DNA from: an uncultured Alistipes sp.
GTDB lineage: Bacteria > Bacteroidota > Bacteroidia > Bacteroidales > Rikenellaceae
Length of the DNA: 20,550 nucleotides
Assembly (NCBI GenBank): GCA_900769525.1
Contig: CAAGGY010000032.1
Location: 1 to 20,550 of the forward strand
Direction of reading: 5' to 3'
The position numbers and the translations under genes are program-made. Under the pieces are notes generated by a model. That model searched no databases, was not told the DNA's origin, and was given only the letters and a program-made list of their open reading frames with translations. Each line of letters starts with the position of its first letter. Positions within the stretch are counted from its first letter, which is position 1. Shown one piece after another: positions 14,722 to 20,550 of this stretch.

Positions 14722-17496
14722 ATGAGAAAAGTTTTACTTAACATTAAGTCTACGCTTGTGATGCTCGCAGTGCTCGCAGGTGTAGCAATCTCGGCAGGCT
14801 CTTGTCAGTATGACGACACAGCTGTCTGGAAGGAGCTCGAGAAGCTCGAGAAGGAGATTGCCGATCTCCGCACTCAGGTTGAGGCTGAGCTTAACGCTAT
14901 CCGTGACATGGTTAACGGTCTTGTGACTGTTACCGATGTTAAGCAGCAGCAGGATGGTAGCAAGCAGATTATCCTCTCGGATGGCACTAAGATCAATGTC
15001 TATCCACAGGCTGATAAGGTGCCAGCAAACATCGTTACTACAACACTTGTTGACGGCGTTCTCTGCTGGGCTACTTACGACGGCCTTGGCAATGCGCAGC
15101 CTATCTATGCAAATGGCAAGGTGATTCCTGTTGCTGAGGTAGCACCTATGACACAGGTTACTGATGGCGTTATCGAGGTATCGTTCGACGGTGGTAACAC
15201 ATGGATTAAGACTGGCTACACTGAGTCTGTTGCCGACAGCATTATCAAGGATGTTGAGGTTGTCTACTCTGACTGGCGTACCGATGAGCAGGGCAATATG
15301 TTGGCTCTCTACTGCAAGGTTACCTTGGCTGATGGCACTGTAATCAAGGTAGGTATGCAGAATGGCCGTATCATCCTCCCTTACGACTCAATCTTTGCCG
15401 CTTATGGCGAGACTTTGCCATTCTCACTCGACGCTGAGGATGCTGCAGACTTCCTTACAACAACACCTAAGGGCTGGGAGTGCGAGGTTAACCTCAATGC
15501 TGGCTCTATGATTCTCTATTTTACTGCTCCTACACTCGAGGCTATCGAGTCAGGTAGTGCAGTTAGCGAGGGTGTGGCAAAGCTTATGGTGACATTCAAC
15601 AACGGCTCATCAGCTATTGCAAGCATCAAGGTATCGACTAACCCAGCTAAGGCATACTTTACGTTGAAGGGTGTGCATATCGAGGTTGGTTATGGTACTA
15701 ACTATATGGTTTGCGGTCTCTACCCAGCATCTTCATACAAGCCTGAGACAATTCTCAACTATGCAAACACTGTTGTTGGTGGCGGTACATCAAACTACGC
15801 TACACAGCTTACATTTATGGAGAGCACATCAGCATACCTCACATACTCTGAGTTGCGCTCACAGGGTGTGAAGGTTGGTACTGAGTACATCTTCTGGTAT
15901 ATCGTTCCTCGCACAAATGAGGAGGGCGACCTCTACGTATCTGCTGATGAGCTCTTCGCTGAGTCGTATACACACAGCTCTGTATCGTTCAAGACTAACT
16001 CTGTATCGTTCTTCGACGCAGATGTAACATTCAAGACCGAGAGCTCTGCAAACTATATGCTTGGCTATGCTAAGGCTGAGGAGTTCGACGCAGCTGAGAT
16101 TGCTGCTTACTACACTGAGCACCCTGACTACCTCTACGCTCCTAACGAGAATATGGAGTATACAGGTTCATTCGTTGAGCTCTTCACCGATGGCGCAGCT
16201 CTTGAGTATGGTACTGAGTATGTTGCTTACTACATTGCTGAGAACTCTAAGCACGTATATCTCGAGGATAACGTTGTTTACTGGACATTCTCTACTCAGG
16301 ACTATACACGTGATGGTAGTTTGGAGGTTAGCGTAGTTGGCGAGCCTACTATCGCCTACGACCACATCGAGATGACACTCAACACAGCTGAGCCTCACAT
16401 CATGATGTTCTACAACGCTATGCCATCGTACATGGCTTCAGCATACCCAGATGATAACTATGTTATCGATATGTTGCTTGAGGAGGGCTATCAGGTTAAG
16501 TCTAACGAGGCTGTTGTAGCACGCTACGAGGGTGTTAAGCCAGGTACTAAACTCACATTCTTCGCCGTAGCAGTCGATGCTGAGGGTAAGATTGGTAAGC
16601 CTTTCAAGCAGGAGTTCACAACAAAGAGCATCGAGTACAATACTAACCTTGCGCTCACAGCAGAGCTTAAGGAGTACAAGATTGACAATACTCTTATCAA
16701 CCTCACTTGCGAGGGCGCAACCAACTATGCTTACATCGTATGTAAGACTGGTCACGCAGATTGGAAAGAGGTTTATGGTGGCACAGTTAAGAAGGCTGGT
16801 GAGTATATCATTATGAACCACAACGCATACGACGTTTACAAGACTGAGGAGCCTTCTATCGCACTCTCAGCCCTTGATATGGATGTTGAGTATGTAGTAG
16901 TCGTTGTTGCTTACGCTGCTGATGGCACATACTCTGAGGCTACTTCTTGCTACTTCAAGCCTATCGCCAACATCGGTACTGTTGTTACTCGTGACCAGGC
17001 ACAGTGGGCAGAGACTAAGCCTACAGTATCAATCCTTACTGTTGAGGATAACCCACACCTCTTTATGTCGTTCAGCTGGTCATGTCTTCCAGCGCCACAC
17101 ACTAAGATCTACACTGCTGCAATGTATCGTGACAACCTTATCAACGATGAGCTCGGTACAAATGTAAACACTGTAGAGAAGCTTATCGCCGAGATTATGA
17201 CTTGCTGCGATACTGGTGGTATGAACGAGCAGGGTAAGAGCTTCGAGTGGCAGGAGTCTGGTATCTACCTTCGTGAGTGGGTAGAGTGGGAGGATATTGA
17301 TGGTGATAACTACCTTGAGGAGGTTTACCACTCTGAGGAGCGCGATGCACCATACATCTTCTTCCCATATGGTTCATCTGAGATGACCTTCATCTACACT
17401 ACATGGGTAGGTGAGGATGGCAACTTCTGCGAGCCATTCGCAATCGATCCTTTGACTGGTGAGGAGGTTGACCTCTGGGCTCCAGGCACAATCTAA
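14722..17496 (+). CDS. Large DUF4988-like surface lipoprotein with Fn3-like repeats
   Basis: From ATG 14722 the product has 924 residues and a lipoprotein signal ending AGSC28. Residues 31-95 form a charged coiled coil (DDTAVWKELEKLEKEIADLR) followed by a short beta unit (QIILSDGTKINVYPQ), the arrangement of DUF4988 N-termini. From about 305 to the end I see roughly five beta-rich repeats, marked by phrases such as ANYMLGYAK, PHIMMFYNA and TNYAYIVCK near their starts and YGTEYVAYYIAE, PGTKLTFFAVAVDAEG or DVEYVVVVVAYAADG near their ends, consistent with fibronectin III-like folds. No catalytic motif is recognised. Such proteins are common in gut Bacteroidales and are usually presumed surface adhesins or binding proteins. 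It has its own promoter and terminator and is not clearly tied to the glycan locus, although a glycan-binding role is possible. Function unknown. Confidence 0.88.
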   Translation: MRKVLLNIKSTLVMLAVLAGVAISAGSCQYDDTAVWKELEKLEKEIADLRTQVEAELNAIRDMVNGLVTVTDVKQQQDGSKQIILSDGTKINVYPQADKVPANIVTTTLVDGVLCWATYDGLGNAQPIYANGKVIPVAEVAPMTQVTDGVIEVSFDGGNTWIKTGYTESVADSIIKDVEVVYSDWRTDEQGNMLALYCKVTLADGTVIKVGMQNGRIILPYDSIFAAYGETLPFSLDAEDAADFLTTTPKGWECEVNLNAGSMILYFTAPTLEAIESGSAVSEGVAKLMVTFNNGSSAIASIKVSTNPAKAYFTLKGVHIEVGYGTNYMVCGLYPASSYKPETILNYANTVVGGGTSNYATQLTFMESTSAYLTYSELRSQGVKVGTEYIFWYIVPRTNEEGDLYVSADELFAESYTHSSVSFKTNSVSFFDADVTFKTESSANYMLGYAKAEEFDAAEIAAYYTEHPDYLYAPNENMEYTGSFVELFTDGAALEYGTEYVAYYIAENSKHVYLEDNVVYWTFSTQDYTRDGSLEVSVVGEPTIAYDHIEMTLNTAEPHIMMFYNAMPSYMASAYPDDNYVIDMLLEEGYQVKSNEAVVARYEGVKPGTKLTFFAVAVDAEGKIGKPFKQEFTTKSIEYNTNLALTAELKEYKIDNTLINLTCEGATNYAYIVCKTGHADWKEVYGGTVKKAGEYIIMNHNAYDVYKTEEPSIALSALDMDVEYVVVVVAYAADGTYSEATSCYFKPIANIGTVVTRDQAQWAETKPTVSILTVEDNPHLFMSFSWSCLPAPHTKIYTAAMYRDNLINDELGTNVNTVEKLIAEIMTCCDTGGMNEQGKSFEWQESGIYLREWVEWEDIDGDNYLEEVYHSEERDAPYIFFPYGSSEMTFIYTTWVGEDGNFCEPFAIDPLTGEEVDLWAPGTI

Positions 17497-17533
17497 TAAG
17501 TGAATAGGGCGGCTTTGTGCCGCTTTACAATAA

Positions 17534-17582
17534 CTCCCGACAATGAGCGTACTCGGTGCGCCCGTTGTCGGGAGATTTTTTT
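17534..17582 (+). terminator. Intrinsic terminator after the large lipoprotein gene
   Basis: CTCCCGACAA pairs with TTGTCGGGAG around a 21-base loop that can form a small inner hairpin (GAG/CTC), followed after one A by seven T residues. A weaker GCGGC/GCCGC hairpin lies just upstream at 17509-17523. Confidence 0.9.
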
Positions 17583-17593
17583 GTGGGTCCCAC

Positions 17594-17617
17594 AAAAAAA
17601 GCCAGCATATAGCTGGC
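17594..17617 (-). terminator. Intrinsic terminator of the AMP-forming ligase gene
   Basis: Read on the minus strand, GCCAGC and GCTGGC form a 6-base-pair stem with a 5-base loop, followed by seven T residues. It lies 27 bases beyond the ligase stop codon and faces the + strand terminator of the convergent neighbour. Confidence 0.85.
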
Positions 17618-17643
17618 CCTTCTTGTAACTATCTTTTGTGCGA

Positions 17644-19341
17644 TTAGTTGAGGTTTAGGCGCTCGGCGCTGTAGAGATATCGCTTGATGCTTCGCTTTGG
17701 AGTCTTGGCAAACTCCTCGCTGTGGATGACGATGTTTGCCACCTTCTCGTATGAAGCAACCATGGTGTTGAGCTGCTGGAGGTTCTGCTCCATGATCTCA
17801 GGAAGGCGCTCCATGTCGATACCCTCAGCATTTGCGAGCTCATAGTCAGGAACGACGAGTGCTGTGAGGCGACCATTGTTCTCGATAATCAACGACTCAG
17901 CAACCATATAGAGGTTGTTTAGACGCTCCTCAATCTCCTCAGGATAGATGTTCTGGCCTGAGCCTGAGAGAATCATGGTCTTGCAACGGCCACGAATGTA
18001 GAGTGTGCCATCCTCGTCCATAGTACACATATCGCCTGTGTGGAGCCACTCGCCCTCGAGCACTGCATTTGTGGCAGCCTCATTCTTGTAGTAGCCCTTC
18101 ATGACGTGTTCACCACGAATGAGCAACTCGCCAGGGATGTTCTGTGGGTCACGAGACTCGATGCGTGCCTCGAGCAAGCCTGGGAGTACACGGCCACAAG
18201 AGCCTGGCTTGAACGACATAGGCACCTCGAAGCTGATGAGTGGGGCGCACTCGGTCATGCCGTAGCCCACGGTGATTGGGAACTTAATCTTACGCAAGAA
18301 GTCCTCAGTCTCCTGGTTAAGGGCTGCACCACCCACGATAAATATCTCTACACAACCACCAAACTGCTCCATAAGGCGTGAGAGGATTGTTGAGTAGATG
18401 GCAGTGTTAATCAATGGAATACGCATTGCAATACTCATTGGAGCCTGCTCGAGCATTGGAAGAATGCTCTTGCGATATACCTTCTCAAGGATAAGAGGCA
18501 CTGAGCACACTACGTTTGGACGTGTCTGCTTCATGGCCTCGATCAAGATCTTTGGCGATGGGATACGGCCCAAGAGTGTGATGTGACCACCGCACGCAAG
18601 TGGCGAGAGGAAGTCAAACGTACAGCCGTAGGCGTGAGCCAAAGGTAAGAACGATAGTGTACGGCCACCCTTGCGGAAGTAGTGCTCGCCATTCTTAGGA
18701 TTTATCATATCCATGGCAAAGCCTACGTTACCAGTGAGGTTGTTTACTGTGAGCATTACACCCTTTGACGAACCTGTTGTACCCGACGTGTAGTTGAGCA
18801 AGCAGACAGCGTCGTTAGGCACCTCAGGGTATACGATATCCTCGCTTGTGAAGCCACGTGGGTAGGCCTCACGGTAGTGGGTTACCATATTCTTCATATA
18901 CTCTGTGCACTTCACGCCGTCACGCTCGTAGATGACGTGGTAGTCGGTGAGTGAGAACACAGCCTCGATCTGAGGGATCTGCTCAGCCTCGATGTCATCC
19001 CAGAAGTTGTCGCCAAGGAACAAAAGGCGGCTCTCAGAGTGGTTAACGATGTTTACAACGTCGTTAGGGTTGAAGTCCTGAAGAATTGGGACTATGATAG
19101 CACCATAGGTGATTGTTGCGATGTAGCTGATGCACCAACGAGTGTTGTTACGGCCAATAAGAGCAATCTTGTCGCCACGCTCAATGCCCATCTCCTTAAA
19201 CATGAGGTGAAGCTTGGCAACCTCCTTAGCCAACTCATAATACGAGAAGGTCTCGCCCTTGAAGTAGTCGGTAAGCGCCGACATCTCACGATTATTGCGG
19301 AAGCTCTGCTCGTAAATCTTGATTAAGTTTCTCTCCAACAT
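17644..19341 (-). CDS. AMP-forming acyl-CoA synthetase-like ligase
   Basis: A 565-residue member of the adenylate-forming (ANL) superfamily, most like long-chain fatty acyl-CoA synthetases. Visible motifs are the ATP-binding loop YTSGTTGSSKG (184-194), FLPLAHAYG (231-239), GYGMTE (359-364), the TGD motif (435-437) and the hinge-region stretch GRCKTMILSGSGQNIYPEEIE (451-471). The family reaction activates a carboxylate with ATP to an acyl-AMP and then transfers it to CoA. At the C-terminus, where these enzymes usually carry the Lys needed for adenylation (TPTxKxKR), the sequence reads TPKRSIKR, so my hand alignment puts Ser551 at that position with Lys549 close by. There is no signal peptide or membrane segment, so it is cytosolic. 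It is a single-gene unit with its own promoter and terminator and no link to the glycan operon. The fatty acid substrate is a family inference. Confidence 0.9.
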   Translation of the reverse strand: MLERNLIKIYEQSFRNNREMSALTDYFKGETFSYYELAKEVAKLHLMFKEMGIERGDKIALIGRNNTRWCISYIATITYGAIIVPILQDFNPNDVVNIVNHSESRLLFLGDNFWDDIEAEQIPQIEAVFSLTDYHVIYERDGVKCTEYMKNMVTHYREAYPRGFTSEDIVYPEVPNDAVCLLNYTSGTTGSSKGVMLTVNNLTGNVGFAMDMINPKNGEHYFRKGGRTLSFLPLAHAYGCTFDFLSPLACGGHITLLGRIPSPKILIEAMKQTRPNVVCSVPLILEKVYRKSILPMLEQAPMSIAMRIPLINTAIYSTILSRLMEQFGGCVEIFIVGGAALNQETEDFLRKIKFPITVGYGMTECAPLISFEVPMSFKPGSCGRVLPGLLEARIESRDPQNIPGELLIRGEHVMKGYYKNEAATNAVLEGEWLHTGDMCTMDEDGTLYIRGRCKTMILSGSGQNIYPEEIEERLNNLYMVAESLIIENNGRLTALVVPDYELANAEGIDMERLPEIMEQNLQQLNTMVASYEKVANIVIHSEEFAKTPKRSIKRYLYSAERLNLN

Positions 19342-19378
19342 AATATATTGTTTGATATGTTAAAACCAAAATACTTGG

Positions 19379-19410
19379 CAAAGATAGCTATTTTTATTTA
19401 GATTCACAAA
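19379..19410 (-). promoter_or_regulatory. Bacteroidota-type promoter for the ligase gene
   Basis: On the minus strand, TTTG (19410-19407), a 20-base gap and TATCTTTG (19386-19379) match the -33/-7 consensus. The -7 box lies 37 bases upstream of the ligase ATG. Confidence 0.72.
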
Positions 19411-19600
19411 TTTCTACTAATTTACTCATTTATAGTAGGGTGCGTTTATCGGTTAATATTGTCTAATTCTCTTGTAATTAAGATATTATATTGTGCAGGC
19501 ATGGTGTAAGACGTTGTTTTATTTTTCCATTCTCGTTGATAAAAACTACAGTTTTGTGATATATTTTTACTCCACACATCAATTATTCTCTAAATAGATG

Positions 19601-19629
19601 TTGCTATTCGTAAATTTTTAGTATCTTTG
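19601..19629 (+). promoter_or_regulatory. Probable promoter of the tRNA-Arg gene
   Basis: TTG at 19601-19603 and TATCTTTG at 19622-19629 are separated by 18 bases, slightly shorter than the 20 seen at the other promoters here. The tRNA 5' end follows 29 bases after the -7 box. Confidence 0.6.
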
Positions 19630-19658
19630 TAGTCTCTGATAGAAAATCATGGGTGTTT

Positions 19659-19733
19659 GGCTCTTTAGTTCAAGGGATAGAACGAAGGTTTCCTAAACCT
19701 TAAATCCGGGTTCGAGTCCCGGAGGGGCTACCA
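19659..19733 (+). tRNA. tRNA-Arg, anticodon CCT (reads AGG)
   Basis: The cloverleaf fits: acceptor 19659-19665 with 19723-19729, D stem GTTC/GAAC (19668-19671, 19680-19683), anticodon stem AAGGT/ACCTT with loop TTCCTAA, so anticodon CCT at 19692-19694, a 4-base variable loop, T arm CCGGG-TTCGAGT-CCCGG, discriminator A and an encoded CCA (19731-19733). The acceptor stem has several G-U pairs including the first pair, so the exact 5' end may be off by a base. Confidence 0.93.
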
Positions 19734-19734
19734 C

Positions 19735-19761
19735 AAAGCGGTCTTTCGAGACCGCTTTTTT
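19735..19761 (+). terminator. Intrinsic terminator of the tRNA-Arg gene
   Basis: AAAGCGGTCT and AGACCGCTTT form a 10-base-pair stem capped by a TTCG tetraloop, ending in six T residues. It begins two bases after the encoded CCA. Confidence 0.92.
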
Positions 19762-19788
19762 GTTGATATATAGGATGTTAAATCATGC

Positions 19789-19822
19789 AAAAAAGATGGT
19801 GCTCCGAGGTGGAGCACCATCT
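19789..19822 (-). terminator. Intrinsic terminator of the biotin carrier gene
   Basis: On the minus strand a perfect 12-base-pair stem (AGATGGTGCTCC with GGAGCACCATCT, 5-base loop) is followed by a run of T residues. It lies 26 bases past the biotin carrier stop codon and is convergent with the tRNA terminator. Confidence 0.92.
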
Positions 19823-19848
19823 GTTGTTTACGACCGAGGTCGAATCTA

Positions 19849-20550
19849 TTACTCGATGACTACGAGTGGCTGATCAGCAGCTACGGTGTCGCCCTCAGCA
19901 ACGAGCAAGCCGAGAACCTTACCAGCGTAGTCAGATGAGATTGAGTTCTCCATCTTCATCGCCTCAAGAATCATAACCTCCTGACCGACAGTCACTGTGT
20001 CGCCAGCCTTAACCTTAATCTCGATAACGCGACCTGGGAGTGGAGCGTTAACAGTCTTGCCATCAGCAGCTGTCACCTTGTGCTCTGCAGCAGCATCGCC
20101 GCTATCCTCCATAGAGTCAGCAACCTCGATAAGGATTGCATCAGCAGCTACAGTGTCGCCCTCAGCAACCAAAATCTGCTTAACGAAACCAGCGTGGTCA
20201 GTAGTGATTGAGTTCTCCATCTTCATAGCCTCGAGGATCATAACCTCGTCGCCAGCGTTAACCTTGTCACCAACCTTAACCTTAAGCTCGATAACACGGC
20301 CTGGGAGTGGAGCACATACCGTCTTGCCAGTAACAGGGCGCTTAGCAGCAGCACCTGCGCCAGCCTTAGCGCTCTCAATCTCGATGATAACGCCCTCAGC
20401 CTGAACGGTGTCACCCTCCTTAACGATAATCTGCTTAACGCGACCAGCGAAGTCTGAAGTGATAGAGTTCTCCATCTTCATCGCCTCAAGGATAGCAACC
20501 TCCTGACCTACTGTAACAGTATCACCAACCTTAACCTTAAGCTGGATAGC
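19849..20550 (-). CDS. Biotin carrier protein with at least three tandem biotinyl domains, 5' end outside window
   Basis: The frame stays open to the window edge (233 residues visible), so the apparent ATG at 20481 is an internal Met of the EAMKM motif. Three biotinyl domains follow one another, each with EAMKMENSI; biotin would attach to Lys25, Lys110 and Lys199 of the visible part. Domains 2 and 3 each open with GKTV-APLPGRVIE-KVK-GD and all close with a strand such as VAEGDTVAAD. Ala-rich or acidic linkers lie between them (about residues 60-73 and 145-163). Biotin carriers shuttle carboxyl groups between carboxylase or decarboxylase active sites, for example in acyl-CoA carboxylases or sodium-pumping methylmalonyl-CoA or oxaloacetate decarboxylases; partner genes, probably upstream on the minus strand, are not visible. 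Usual carriers have one such domain, so this architecture is unusual. Lipoyl attachment is less likely because the motif is AMKM. Confidence 0.93.
   Translation of the reverse strand, partial: AIQLKVKVGDTVTVGQEVAILEAMKMENSITSDFAGRVKQIIVKEGDTVQAEGVIIEIESAKAGAGAAAKRPVTGKTVCAPLPGRVIELKVKVGDKVNAGDEVMILEAMKMENSITTDHAGFVKQILVAEGDTVAADAILIEVADSMEDSGDAAAEHKVTAADGKTVNAPLPGRVIEIKVKAGDTVTVGQEVMILEAMKMENSISSDYAGKVLGLLVAEGDTVAADQPLVVIE

Larger units (their letters stand above)
19342..19658. other. Divergent intergenic region without a gene
   Basis: This 317-base AT-rich stretch separates the minus-strand ligase from the + strand tRNA. I find promoter-like boxes for each at its two ends and no convincing small gene, RNA fold or repeat in the roughly 190 bases between them. 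Confidence 0.7.

Noticed and set aside
18040..18381. Plus-strand open frame opposite the ligase gene
   Set aside because: It lies entirely inside a well-supported minus-strand gene and its translation looks like no protein family.
19659..19733. tRNA-Arg as an integration site of a mobile element
   Set aside because: No integrase gene and no second copy of the tRNA 3' end is visible in the window.
19849..20550. Repeated biotinyl segments as an assembly duplication
   Set aside because: The domains differ at many residues and have different linkers, as in an old internal duplication.

Overview
The window comes from a member of the Bacteroidota, most likely order Bacteroidales. The signs are a SusC/SusD pair, many lipoproteins whose signal peptides end in Cys, start sites without strong Shine-Dalgarno sequences, and four promoter-like sites with the Bacteroidota pattern TTG/TTTG, an 18-20 base gap, then TAnnTTTG. 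Glu and Lys are written mostly as GAG and AAG. I cannot fix the genus.

Positions 1-13952 hold eight genes on the + strand, closed by a strong terminator at 13966-14014. Together they form a polysaccharide utilisation locus for a starch-like alpha-glucan. In order they are a SusC-type TonB-dependent porin (5' end outside the window), its SusD lid lipoprotein, an 823-residue SusE/SusF-like lipoprotein with about six carbohydrate-binding modules (one CBM26-like), a divergent GH53-like lipoprotein, and four GH13 enzymes. The GH13 set is a 710-residue lipoprotein amylase, a 466-residue lipoprotein amylase, its 428-residue paralogue without a signal peptide, and a secreted SusA-like neopullulanase. 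The simplest model is surface capture and cutting, import through SusCD, periplasmic trimming and cytoplasmic finishing. No regulator, GH97 glucosidase or clear internal promoter is visible, so transcription probably starts upstream of the window. Hairpins follow the SusE/F-like gene and the 466-residue amylase gene, and codon use changes at both points.

Positions 14021-17582 carry two independent + strand units, each with its own promoter and terminator: a small secreted coiled-coil protein, and a 924-residue lipoprotein with a DUF4988-like N-terminus followed by repeated Fn3-like domains. Neither has a known function.

Positions 17594-20550 hold a minus-strand acyl-CoA synthetase-like AMP-forming ligase, a 317-base divergent promoter region, a + strand tRNA-Arg (CCT), and the 3' part of a minus-strand biotin carrier gene. 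The visible part of that carrier contains three biotinyl domains in tandem, each with an EAMKMEN biotinylation motif.

The least ordinary items are the GH53-like enzyme inside an alpha-glucan locus, the triple-domain biotin carrier, the multi-module binding lipoprotein with a CBM26-like module, and the GH13 pair that differs in export signal and codon use.
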